From NCBI GenBank assembly GCA_002731575.1, contig PCCE01000009.1, positions 6,749 to 61,300 on the forward strand: a DNA stretch of 54,552 bases, given 5' to 3'. The notes under the pieces were generated by a model. The model saw only the letters and a program-made list of their open reading frames with translations, was not told the DNA's origin and searched no databases. The position numbers and the translations under genes were made by a program. Source of the stretch: Gammaproteobacteria bacterium. Its GTDB lineage: Bacteria; Pseudomonadota; Gammaproteobacteria; Pseudomonadales; Azotimanducaceae. Below are positions 1-7,531 of the stretch, one piece after another (positions within the stretch are counted from its first letter, which is position 1; the number at the start of each line of letters is the position of its first letter).

Positions 1-1
1 G

Positions 2-145
2 GTTTACGCCCCAGACGGCGCTGATATGGGGCTGGCAGGTGCTAGCCAGCGTACGGTCACCGCTACTTTGCAAGCCTCGGCTTTGACGGCACTGCGACAG
101 ACCTTTCCCGTAGCGCTCGATGCGGATAGCTTTCTCATTCGCTAA
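2..145 (+). CDS. C-terminal end of an unidentified protein (partial)
   Basis: An open frame enters from the left edge and ends at a TAA at 143-145, giving the last 47 residues, which finish in DADSFLIR. The frame is open throughout and stops about 60 bases before the next gene. The visible part is rich in Ala, Thr and Leu and has no motif that I recognise, so no function is offered. It reads in the same direction as the cytochrome and oxyR genes that follow and could share their transcript. Confidence 0.5.
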   Translation, partial: VYAPDGADMGLAGASQRTVTATLQASALTALRQTFPVALDADSFLIR

Positions 146-205
146 CAGGCCGTTTGCGGCATTGCTGCAGTAACACTAGCGCTGAGTTAGAAATTAGGTA
201 CCAAG

Positions 206-616
206 ATGGCGGATGAGAAGATGAAGCGTAGAAAAACAATGGGCGTGGAACCGACGGTTTGGCAGACGACTGGTTTGTGGGCGAGAAAATTGGTGTTATT
301 TATCTGGGTGTTTGTGCTCGGGGCATGCTCGGGAGAATCGGCGGAATCCCTAGCGAATGCCCACCCCGGACAGGCGACCTACAATGCGGCCTGCATCTCT
401 TGCCACAATCCGGGTATTAGCGGCGCTCCCCGGCTAGGCGATGTTGACGCGTGGCAACCGCGCCTGGCCAAGGGCCGGGCGGTGCTAGTGGACTCCACCA
501 TTAATGGTTTGAATGCCATGCCGCCAAAAGGTATGTGCTGGCAGTGCAGTGACGAAGATCTCGGTCATGCAGTGGACTTTATGCTCGAGCAAGTTGGCGC
601 GAGCACCAAGCCTTGA
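206..616 (+). CDS. Cytochrome c5-type lipoprotein
   Basis: Small monohaem c-type cytochrome, expected to carry electrons in the periplasm while anchored in a membrane by lipid. Residues 28-41 form a hydrophobic signal ending in the lipobox-like VLGAC (C41). The haem site is CISCH (C63, C66, H67); the likely axial Met is M105 in AMPPKG. Two further cysteines in the CWQC sequence (C111, C114) are characteristic of the cytochrome c5 group. The N-terminus before the signal is long and charged, so translation may really begin at Met6 (221) or Met12 (239). The stop codon overlaps the TTG start of oxyR (TTGA), suggesting translational coupling. Family assignment is firm; its redox partner is unknown. 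Confidence 0.85.
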   Translation: MADEKMKRRKTMGVEPTVWQTTGLWARKLVLFIWVFVLGACSGESAESLANAHPGQATYNAACISCHNPGISGAPRLGDVDAWQPRLAKGRAVLVDSTINGLNAMPPKGMCWQCSDEDLGHAVDFMLEQVGASTKP

Positions 617-1512
617 ATCTGCGCGACCTGCGTTACCTTGTGGCAGTTGCCGAGCATCGGCACTTTGGCCGCGCGGCCGAGGCTTGTTTCGTCAGCCAAC
701 CGACCCTGTCTACCCAGTTAAAGAAGCTGGAAGAGACCCTTGGCGTAGTGCTGCTTGAGCGCAGCAATCGGCGGGTTATGCTGACGCCGGAAGGTGAGCA
801 AATTGTGCAGCAAACCCAGCGTATTTTGGTGGAAGTGAATTCGTTGACGGCTTTGTCGGAACAACTGCGTGATCCTCTAGGCGGCGATCTGCGCATTGGC
901 ATTATTCCTACCATTGCGCCTTATCTGCTGCCCAAGGTGTTGGCCCCACTGCGCGCCGCTTTCCCCAATTTGCGCATACAGCTCACCGAAGCCCAAACCG
1001 CAAACATCTCACGCATGCTGAAGCAGGGAGATCTTGACGCTACCCTGTTGGCCCTGCCCTTGGGCGAGGAAAATATTACAGAGTTCCCCTTGTTCGACGA
1101 GCCGTTTGTGCTCGCAGTTCCCCCGGGCCACGCCAAGGCTGGGTTGAGTCAGGTGACCACCCAGGACCTCGAGGGCGAAGAGGTACTGCTGCTGGAAGAC
1201 GGTCACTGTTTTCGCGACCAAGCCCTGGAGGTTTGTCAGGCTCACCGGGGTATTGAGAGCAAAAGCTATAGCGCTACTAGTTTGGAAACGCTGCGGCAAC
1301 TGGTGGCTGCGGGTGTTGGTGTAACCCTGATTCCTCAACTGGCGGTGCCAGCGTCGGCGGCTGAAGGCGAAGTGCAGTACATTCCCTTTAGCAATAGTGG
1401 GGCAGATCAGCCCATGCGCTCCTTGGGGCTGTGCTGGCGCGCAACCTCTACCCGTGCTGAGCTGCTGCAGCAGGTGGCTGAGATGTTGCGCGATTGCATG
1501 TCGCAGCGCTAA
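613..1512 (+). CDS. oxyR: Peroxide-sensing LysR-type regulator OxyR
   Basis: LysR-family transcription factor with an N-terminal winged helix-turn-helix (about residues 1-60) and a periplasmic-binding-protein-like sensor domain (about 90-299). The two redox cysteines of OxyR are visible at the same numbers as in E. coli: C199 in EDGHCFRDQ and C208 in LEVCQ. These form the disulfide that activates the protein in hydrogen peroxide. The start is a TTG at 613, supported because the protein then begins MNLRDLRYLV, the usual OxyR N-terminus; it overlaps the cytochrome stop by two bases. The adjacent convergent rubrerythrin module and its ATAG-N7-CTAT site make a local regulatory link plausible. Confidence 0.95.
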   Translation: MNLRDLRYLVAVAEHRHFGRAAEACFVSQPTLSTQLKKLEETLGVVLLERSNRRVMLTPEGEQIVQQTQRILVEVNSLTALSEQLRDPLGGDLRIGIIPTIAPYLLPKVLAPLRAAFPNLRIQLTEAQTANISRMLKQGDLDATLLALPLGEENITEFPLFDEPFVLAVPPGHAKAGLSQVTTQDLEGEEVLLLEDGHCFRDQALEVCQAHRGIESKSYSATSLETLRQLVAAGVGVTLIPQLAVPASAAEGEVQYIPFSNSGADQPMRSLGLCWRATSTRAELLQQVAEMLRDCMSQR

Positions 1513-1567
1513 CGGGTTGACCTTGTCCTGAGCAAGAGCCCTCGACAAGAAGGCCTAAACATGAGTC

Positions 1568-2149
1568 CTAGGCCAGATCCGCCAGTAGGGCTGCACGCTG
1601 CTCGGCTATGACTTCATAGCTCCCCAACAGTGAGGCGTGGTCAATGCCCATAAACAGACTAGCGCCCGACTGCAGATTGGCGATATCTGTGGCAGGCAGT
1701 TCAAAGCGCATAAAATGCACGGCTGCTGCTTTTTCGTCTCGGGTCCGGTCCATATCTTCGTTGGTAATGGCGAAAATTTTCTCGCCGTCCTCTGCTACTT
1801 TTACCCAGACGGTTTGCTCGATACCACCCATGGTTGCCAGCGCAACCTTGCGTTCCTCAATGTCGCCATATTCGATCATGAAGGTGGCTTTCCAGTTGCC
1901 GCCGTCGGGAATGAGCGGGTTGTAGGAGGCCAGCTCTTCTTCGATTTCAGCCACCTCGAAGATGCGTTCGACCCGCAGCATTTCTTGGATCTGATACTGC
2001 ATGGTGAGTTGGTCTTCAAAATACAGGGTGGCATGTGGCCCTAAGGCAACGTTACGGCTTTTCTTATGCGCGATAGCCTGCGCACGAAATTCTGGCCGGC
2101 GGGCTGCATATTCTTCCAATGACCAAAGGTCAGCTCGGGTAAGTGTCAT
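1568..2149 (-). CDS. DUF3501 family protein
   Basis: 193-residue soluble protein of the DUF3501 family, whose biochemical function is not established. Recognised from the N-terminal MTLTRADLWSLEEYA region, the HKKSRNVALGPHATLYFED stretch and the acidic middle part around ELASYNPLIPDGG. There is no membrane segment and no cysteine motif. It is the last gene of a three-gene minus-strand module behind a rubrerythrin and a CCG-domain Fe-S protein, the usual company of this family, so a role in the same redox or peroxide-defence process is inferred. A GAGAG ribosome-binding site precedes the ATG. It ends 56 bases from the convergent oxyR stop. Confidence 0.8.
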   Translation of the reverse strand: MTLTRADLWSLEEYAARRPEFRAQAIAHKKSRNVALGPHATLYFEDQLTMQYQIQEMLRVERIFEVAEIEEELASYNPLIPDGGNWKATFMIEYGDIEERKVALATMGGIEQTVWVKVAEDGEKIFAITNEDMDRTRDEKAAAVHFMRFELPATDIANLQSGASLFMGIDHASLLGSYEVIAEQRAALLADLA

Positions 2150-2194
2150 AAGTCTCTCGTTAGATCAGGTTTAGTAGATGAGGTCGGCGAATGC

Positions 2195-3523
2195 CTAAAG
2201 GCCATAGGCCTTGCGCACCATGCTGATTGGGTGCTGGGCATCGCCTTCGTCCACACCGTCCGCAATGAGTCTGCCCGCCATCGGACAGTCGGAACCAAAG
2301 GTATCCGCTCCGCTGTCCACTACTCGCTTGACCACTGGGCGGGCAATTTTCTTGGCCTTGTCATAGGTTTCGGCCTTTACTGCATAGGTGCCGTCGTGGC
2401 CAGAGCAGCGCTCAATAGCCGTTACTTCGGTATCTGGAATCAACTGCATGAAGTCCCGGGTCTTCATCCCAAAGTTCTGTACCCGCTGGTGGCAGGCCAC
2501 ATGATAGGCAACCTTGCCAAGTGGTTGTGGAAACGCGGTATCAATCAAAGATTCCTTGTGCCGCAGCATCAGGTACTCAAAAGGATCGAAGAAGTGGGCT
2601 TTAACCTTGGCGACGCTTTCTTCTTCAGGAAACATCAGCGGTAGTTCTTGCTTGTACATCAGAACACAAGATGGAATGGGCCCAATAATATCGTAGCCCT
2701 CTTCAATAGCTTGCAGAAAGACAGGAATGTTAGCGTCCTTCATTTTTTCAACCTTCTTTAGATCGCCCAGTTCCAGTTTGGGCATGCCGCAGCATTTGGC
2801 GTCCTGCAAAATTTTCACAGGCACATCGTTGTGCTTTAACACGGCGACCAAGTCCTCGACCATTTGCGGTTCGTTGTGGTCGCCGTAGCAGGTGACATAG
2901 ATGGCCACCTTGCCAGTGGTTCGCTCTGTAGCGGCAACTGGCGACTCATTGCCGATCAAAGCTGGCAACTGTTTGGTCAGCGCCTTGCTTGAAAAGTGTG
3001 GCAATGGCGCATCCTGATGCAGCCCGAACAGGGCTTCGCCTGCCTTACGCAGGGTTTTTGAACCAGCAGCGGCATTGGCAAGTTGGGCGATGCCCGGGGT
3101 TGCGATAGCATCAAAAATTGGGTCGGTGGAAGTAATAATCCGGTCCCGCCACTTGGTGTCTTTTTGCTCGAACTTCTGCGCTTTCGCTCGCAACATCAGG
3201 TGCGGAAAGTCTAAGGCCCACTCATGGGGCGGCAGGTAGGGGCACTTGGTCTCTGCACAGAGATCGCACAGAAAGCATTGGTCTACGACCTTGTTGTAGT
3301 CGGCTTTGTCGACGCCGTCTACCTCCATAGTCTCGGAATCGTCGATGAGATCGAAGAGGGTAGGAAAGGAGTCGCATAGGCTCACGCAGCGGCGGCAGCT
3401 ATGACACACATCGAATACCCGCTCCATTTCGGCGTGCAAGGATGCTTCGTCATAGAACTCAGGGTTTTTCCAGTCTACGGTATCGCGCTTTGGCGCCTGC
3501 AGATTACCTTCTTTCGCACTCAT
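2195..3523 (-). CDS. Heterodisulfide-reductase-like Fe-S oxidoreductase (CCG domains)
   Basis: 442-residue protein of the GlpC/HdrD-like group. The N-terminal part carries two four-cysteine ferredoxin-type clusters: C40, C43, C46, C50 and C83, C86, C89, C94. The C-terminal half has two cysteine-rich CCG domains, one containing CYGDH and DAKCCGMPK, the second CHQRVQNFG and ERCSGHDG. No flavin domain or membrane anchor is present, so it probably passes electrons from a partner to a thiol/disulfide or to the diiron protein encoded upstream. A GAGG ribosome-binding site lies before the ATG. It follows rubrerythrin across a 100-base gap containing an intrinsic terminator, and precedes DUF3501 by 45 bases. 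Substrate unknown. Confidence 0.85.
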   Translation of the reverse strand: MSAKEGNLQAPKRDTVDWKNPEFYDEASLHAEMERVFDVCHSCRRCVSLCDSFPTLFDLIDDSETMEVDGVDKADYNKVVDQCFLCDLCAETKCPYLPPHEWALDFPHLMLRAKAQKFEQKDTKWRDRIITSTDPIFDAIATPGIAQLANAAAGSKTLRKAGEALFGLHQDAPLPHFSSKALTKQLPALIGNESPVAATERTTGKVAIYVTCYGDHNEPQMVEDLVAVLKHNDVPVKILQDAKCCGMPKLELGDLKKVEKMKDANIPVFLQAIEEGYDIIGPIPSCVLMYKQELPLMFPEEESVAKVKAHFFDPFEYLMLRHKESLIDTAFPQPLGKVAYHVACHQRVQNFGMKTRDFMQLIPDTEVTAIERCSGHDGTYAVKAETYDKAKKIARPVVKRVVDSGADTFGSDCPMAGRLIADGVDEGDAQHPISMVRKAYGL

Positions 3524-3573
3524 TGAAGACCTCTATGGCAGTGATTGGTGGTGGCTATGTTTTATATGGCAAT

Positions 3574-3601
3574 AAAAAAAGGGGCCAGTTAAAGCCCCTT
3601 T
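3574..3601 (-). terminator. Intrinsic terminator between rubrerythrin and Fe-S protein genes
   Basis: Read on the minus strand, an AAAGGGGC arm pairs with GCCCCTTT around an 8-base loop and runs directly into a T-rich tract. It stands just after the rubrerythrin stop and before the Fe-S protein gene. It should end most transcripts after rubrerythrin and let only some read through, making rubrerythrin the most abundant product of the module. Confidence 0.8.
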
Positions 3602-3623
3602 ATCACTCGCAAAGGCGCAGGGC

Positions 3624-4040
3624 CTAGCCCATTGCGTCCAACGCTTTCTGGAAGCGGTTGGCGTGTGAGCGCTCTGCTTTCGCTAGCGTCTCAAACCAGT
3701 CTGCAATTTCGTCAAAGCCTTCATCGCGTGCTGTTTTCGCCATGCCCGGGTACATGTCGGTGTACTCGTGGGTTTCGCCCGCAACAGAAGCGCGTAGGTT
3801 GTCTGCAGTATTGCCCATGGGCAGGCCAGTTGCTGGATCGCCGACTGCTTCCATGTACTCCAAGTGACCGTGCGCGTGGCCGGTTTCGCCTTCAGCAGTG
3901 GAGCGGAATACTGCCGCTACATCGTTCTCGCCTTCTACGTCGGCCTTTGCTGCAAAGTACAAATAGCGGCGGTTTGCTTGAGATTCGCCTGCGAAGGCGT
4001 CCTTCAGGTTCTGTAAAGTTTCGCTTTCTTTAAGATCCAT
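3624..4040 (-). CDS. Rubrerythrin-type diiron protein without rubredoxin domain
   Basis: 138-residue ferritin-like four-helix protein. Diiron ligands expected for rubrerythrin are visible: E19 in [10 protein letters not shown]52/H55 in EGETGH, E89 and E92 in GETHEY, and E123/H126 in KAERSH. It probably reduces hydrogen peroxide in the cytoplasm. The C-terminal rubredoxin domain (paired CxxC) of classical rubrerythrin is absent, so electrons must come from another protein; the neighbouring Fe-S protein is the obvious candidate. The ATG at 4040 is chosen because it has a GGAG site and matches the family N-terminus; an in-frame extension to 4157 would add an unlikely 39 residues. An OxyR-like dyad and a TATAAT lie about 150 bases upstream. 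Confidence 0.88.
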   Translation of the reverse strand: MDLKESETLQNLKDAFAGESQANRRYLYFAAKADVEGENDVAAVFRSTAEGETGHAHGHLEYMEAVGDPATGLPMGNTADNLRASVAGETHEYTDMYPGMAKTARDEGFDEIADWFETLAKAERSHANRFQKALDAMG

Positions 4041-4182
4041 ATCGTATGAACTCCGTAATGGTTTGGTTGGTTCCATTGGTTGAACCGTTGGTCTAAAACT
4101 CCAAGAGTTGTCGGCTAGCGGTCTACCGATGCGGGGCAGTATAGGTGCTTGCAGCAATCTTTCTATTTGAATGTTTAGATCG

Positions 4183-4202
4183 TAATTATAGGCATTGCCT
4201 AT
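4183..4202 (-). promoter_or_regulatory. Promoter with OxyR-like operator for the rubrerythrin module
   Basis: On the minus strand a perfect -10 hexamer TATAAT overlaps the end of a perfect 7-1-7 dyad, ATAGGCA-N-TGCCTAT (4188-4202). The dyad is ATAG-N7-CTAT, one complete repeat of the OxyR recognition pattern. I do not see a good -35 hexamer, as expected of an activator-dependent promoter. The second ATAG-N7-CTAT of a full four-element OxyR site is poor or absent. oxyR lies 2.7 kb away in this window. Confidence 0.55.
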
Positions 4203-4227
4203 TGAAACGCTATTTTTGATTGTTTTT

Positions 4228-4246
4228 GAAAATGATAATGATTCTT
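4228..4246. promoter_or_regulatory. Fur-box-like sequence
   Basis: The 19 bases here read as GAAAAT GATAAT G ATTCTT, about 15 of 19 matches by eye to the Fur box GATAATGATAATCATTATC. The site lies between the divergent rubrerythrin and MATE genes, so it could make either iron-responsive. A fur gene is present at 40.1-40.5 kb. AT-rich DNA gives chance matches, so this is only a candidate. Confidence 0.4.
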
Positions 4247-4388
4247 ATTTGACGCATTTCCATTTCGCAACTTTTTCCTAATTTTGAACCATCACCCTCA
4301 ATGGGTGAGGCGTCCGATGTATTGTGCGATGCGAATGTGTTAAAGAGGCGTACAATCGCCGGCCACGCATAGCATCGAAACCACAGAT

Positions 4389-5771
4389 ATGTCTCAGGAC
4401 GCGAATAAACCCGGTGCAAACCGTGCTGAACTGTCGCACTTAATTCGCCTGGCAATGCCCTTGGTCGCCGCGCAGCTAGCACAAATGGGCATGGGAGTAA
4501 CGGATACCATTATGGCCGGTCGCGTCGGTGCCTTAGAGCTGGCCGGTGTGGCGCTGGGTGGCGCGGTGCTGTGGCCATGCCTGATGTTGGTGAGCGGGGT
4601 GGTTATGTCGACGACACCGATAATTGCTCAGCTCAACGGTGCAGGCCGAGACAGTGAGGTTGGGGAGATTACCCGCCAAGCCCTTTGGATAGTATTGGTG
4701 CTGGGGGCGTTGCTAACCTTGGCGCTGCAAAACGCTGGACCCGCTTATCTCGCTTTGGGTATTGAGGCTGACATAGTCGATGTCACCATGGGTTATCTCA
4801 GTGCTGCGAGTTGGGGCATTGTTCCAGTGCTCGGCTACTTTGCGCTGCGTTACCTGTGTGAGGGCTTATCCTGGACGAAGCCTGCCATGCTTATTGCTTT
4901 TTCGGCCTTGCTGCTGAAAATCCCTCTCAACTACTGGTTTATTTTTGGTGGTTGGGGCCTCGACCCCATGGGTGCAGAAGGCTGCGGCTGGGCGACAGCT
5001 CTGGTAATGCTGCTAGAGATGCTGGCCATGATTTGCGTCGTATCGCTGTCACGGATTAAACGCGTTGGCCTGTTCCACGGCTACAGTGCCCCGCATCTGC
5101 CGCAGATTGGGACCCTGTTTCGCCTTGGCTTGCCTATTGGCATGGCAATTTTTGTGGAGTTTGGTTTCTTTTCCGTTGTGACCTTGCTAATTGGACGGCT
5201 TGGCCCGGAAACCGTGGCAGCGCACCAAATTATCAACAACATGAGCGGATTGATCTTCATGGTGCCGCTTGGACTCGGCATGGCGACATCGATCCGAGTG
5301 GGTTTTAACATTGGTGCTGGCAGGCCGCATGCGGCCCGGCGAGTGGGGTGGTTGGCCATGGCCAGCAGCGCGGGTTTCGCCATTGTATGCATTGCACTTT
5401 TGTTGGTTGCTGGACCATGGCTGATCGGACTCTATACCGAGCAGGCGCAGGTCATCGGCATCGCCACCAGCTTGCTTGGCATCGTCGCCTGTTTTTTGAT
5501 TTTCGATGGGGTGCAGGTCAACGCAATGGGCGCACTCCGCGGCTTCAAAGACACCAAGGTACCGTTCTTTATTGCCTTTAGTTGCTATTGGCTGTTTGGC
5601 TTTCCCATCGCTTGGGTATTGGGCTTCGGGTTCTTTCCTGAACTGGACCTTGGCGTGCTCGGGTATTGGATTGGTCTGGCTCTAGGCTTAGTCGCTGCGT
5701 CTGCAGCTCTGGGCCTGCGTTTTCATCGAATTTCCCAGCCCGCGGCTGACATCACAATGGCAGGTGTATGA
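4389..5771 (+). CDS. MATE family multidrug/Na+ antiporter (NorM-like)
   Basis: 460-residue inner-membrane exporter with about twelve hydrophobic segments in two related halves. The first helices show the family pattern (IRLAMPLVAAQLAQMGMGVTD, then TIMAGRVGALELAG). Proteins of this group expel cationic drugs and dyes in exchange for Na+ or H+. The length is normal for NorM. No strong ribosome-binding site precedes the ATG. The last four bases, ATGA, are shared with the start of the EamA transporter, so the two are translated together. The true substrate cannot be read from the sequence. Confidence 0.9.
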   Translation: MSQDANKPGANRAELSHLIRLAMPLVAAQLAQMGMGVTDTIMAGRVGALELAGVALGGAVLWPCLMLVSGVVMSTTPIIAQLNGAGRDSEVGEITRQALWIVLVLGALLTLALQNAGPAYLALGIEADIVDVTMGYLSAASWGIVPVLGYFALRYLCEGLSWTKPAMLIAFSALLLKIPLNYWFIFGGWGLDPMGAEGCGWATALVMLLEMLAMICVVSLSRIKRVGLFHGYSAPHLPQIGTLFRLGLPIGMAIFVEFGFFSVVTLLIGRLGPETVAAHQIINNMSGLIFMVPLGLGMATSIRVGFNIGAGRPHAARRVGWLAMASSAGFAIVCIALLLVAGPWLIGLYTEQAQVIGIATSLLGIVACFLIFDGVQVNAMGALRGFKDTKVPFFIAFSCYWLFGFPIAWVLGFGFFPELDLGVLGYWIGLALGLVAASAALGLRFHRISQPAADITMAGV

Positions 5772-6691
5772 GCGCTTGGGTGGTTCTGACTATTGGCGGT
5801 GCCTTTCTGCAAAATCTTCGATCTTTGTTGCAGCGCCGACTTACCGGCGATCTGTCGGTTAACGGTGCCTCCTACGTTCGATTTCTCTTTGCACTGCCAT
5901 TTGCCTGGGCTTTCTTCGCCGCCACTTCATACCTGCATGGCAGCGAATTTTCCTTCACACCAAATAGTGAGTTCCTGCTCTTTATCGTCGCCGGGGCGGT
6001 AACGCAAATGGTAGCAACGTCGGCCTTGGTCGCAGCGGTTAGTGGTTCTCACTTTGCCTTGGGTACTGCTCTGAGTAAGACCGAAGCGGTACAGGCGGCA
6101 GTGCTGGGACTGGTTATTTTAGGTGAGGCGGTGAGCATGCGCGCCCTTGCGGGTATTGGCATCAGCCTACTGGGTGTGTTCTTACTATCGGGCAACATTC
6201 GCCCTGCTGACCTAGTGCAGGCAGACCGCAGGGTTTGGTTTGGTGTGCTTGCGGGCACCTGTTTGGCGCTGTGTTCGATTTGTTACCGTGGTGCGAGTTT
6301 GGTCCTGCTTGACGATATTTCTGTGGCGCCACTTATGGTGTCCCCTGGGTTTTACCAGACGCTGATTGTTGCTGCTTTTACTCTGGCGGTGGCGGTCACT
6401 TTGCAGTCCGTGGTTATGGGTGCCTACCTGGGTTTGGCGGAACCCGGACAGATCCGCCAAGTAATGTATCAGTGGCGGCCGGCCTTGCTGGTAGGGCTAA
6501 TTGCCATGGTGGCATCGGCTTGCTGGTTCACTGCCATGGCCTTACACAATGCAGCAATGGTGCGAGCGTTGGGCCAAATTGAGCTGCTGTTTACCTTGGC
6601 CACCTCGGTCTGGCTGCTGCACGAACGCATAACCCGTCGCGAAGTAATCGGTATCGCGCTCTTAGTCCTTGGTATATTGCTGCTGTTTTGA
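5768..6691 (+). CDS. EamA/DMT family transporter
   Basis: 307-residue integral membrane protein with about ten transmembrane segments arranged as two EamA repeats, as in the drug/metabolite transporter superfamily. A conserved-looking stretch, LSKTEAVQAAVLGLVILGE, closes the first repeat, and IELLFTLATSVWLLHERIT closes the second. The family exports or imports amino acids, nucleosides or other metabolites; the substrate here is unknown. Its ATG overlaps the MATE stop (ATGA), and the crotonase gene follows with almost no gap, so the three probably form one transcript. Confidence 0.85.
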   Translation: MSAWVVLTIGGAFLQNLRSLLQRRLTGDLSVNGASYVRFLFALPFAWAFFAATSYLHGSEFSFTPNSEFLLFIVAGAVTQMVATSALVAAVSGSHFALGTALSKTEAVQAAVLGLVILGEAVSMRALAGIGISLLGVFLLSGNIRPADLVQADRRVWFGVLAGTCLALCSICYRGASLVLLDDISVAPLMVSPGFYQTLIVAAFTLAVAVTLQSVVMGAYLGLAEPGQIRQVMYQWRPALLVGLIAMVASACWFTAMALHNAAMVRALGQIELLFTLATSVWLLHERITRREVIGIALLVLGILLLF

Positions 6692-6702
6692 AGGGGGAAG
6701 GT

Positions 6703-7467
6703 ATGGAGAATCTACTGCAGGATCACGAAGACGTTTTGGTGCATAAGCATCAGACTGAGGGCGGTAGTTGCTGGGGTGAGGCAATACTGAATCGTCCGCA
6801 GCGTAAAAACGCCATCGTGGGGCCTTTGGGCCGCGGGCTTGCCGCTGGTATCCGGCTGCTCGATAAGGACCCGCAAGTGCAGGCCATAGTGCTGCGCGGG
6901 GCTGGCGGCAGTTTTTGTTCTGGTTTGGATTTGGCCGCCTTCAACGACACACCTGAGCCAGAGTGGCTGGGCGACTTCCAAAGCATATGGCGCAGCGCGC
7001 ATCGCGCCTTGTTCGAGTGTGCGACACCCATTATTGGCGCAATGGAGCGCTATGCGATTAATGGCGGCGCGGCATTGGCGATTGCCTGCGATTATCTGAT
7101 TGTCGGTGAAGAGGCGTTTTTGCAGGTAGGCGAAGTGCAAATTGGTATGGCAGCCCCCTACAACATGGCTTGGCTGAACCTACGCCACAGCGAAGCCGTG
7201 ATCGCCCAAGTCACCTTGGTTGGCGACCGTATGCAAGGCGCGGAACTGATGCGACTGGGCTTGGCAACCCAGTGTGTGGCAGATGCCGACGTGGTTGAGT
7301 GTGCTAGTGCTTTAGCGATCCGCATGGCGGGCTTTCCTGAGGGTACACCGGCGAAGATTAAACGCGGTATGCGCGCCCGCTTGCAGCATGGCGCTGATGA
7401 ATGGTTTGACCAGCACACGCAAGTCGCAGGTCCGTCGGTAAAGCCTAGCTCGATGAAGTCTGGCTAG
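6703..7467 (+). CDS. Enoyl-CoA hydratase/isomerase (crotonase) family protein
   Basis: 254-residue crotonase-fold enzyme acting on a CoA thioester. The two oxyanion-hole segments are visible: GGSFCSGLDLAAF near residue 70 and YAINGGAALAIACD near 115. The first catalytic Glu of true enoyl-CoA hydratases (in GGGCEL) is Ala here, while the second is present in QVGEVQIG. A hydrolase, isomerase or other crotonase reaction is therefore as likely as hydration. The ATG at 6703 has a strong AAGGGGGAAGG ribosome-binding site; the upstream TTG at 6688 is less likely. It directly follows the EamA gene. Confidence 0.85.
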   Translation: MENLLQDHEDVLVHKHQTEGGSCWGEAILNRPQRKNAIVGPLGRGLAAGIRLLDKDPQVQAIVLRGAGGSFCSGLDLAAFNDTPEPEWLGDFQSIWRSAHRALFECATPIIGAMERYAINGGAALAIACDYLIVGEEAFLQVGEVQIGMAAPYNMAWLNLRHSEAVIAQVTLVGDRMQGAELMRLGLATQCVADADVVECASALAIRMAGFPEGTPAKIKRGMRARLQHGADEWFDQHTQVAGPSVKPSSMKSG

Positions 7468-7531
7468 ATCTCGCTTGTTGGGCAGGGTCCCAGCTCAAGA
7501 CGAGTTTTGAGAAGGGTTCCAAGATCAGCCG

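Noticed and set aside
1009..1548. Long open frame on the minus strand within oxyR
   Set aside because: Antisense shadow of a well-supported gene; product resembles no family.
1513..1567. CTTGTC / GACAAG arms between oxyR and DUF3501 as a terminator
   Set aside because: Six pairs, a 16-base loop and no T-run; too weak to call.
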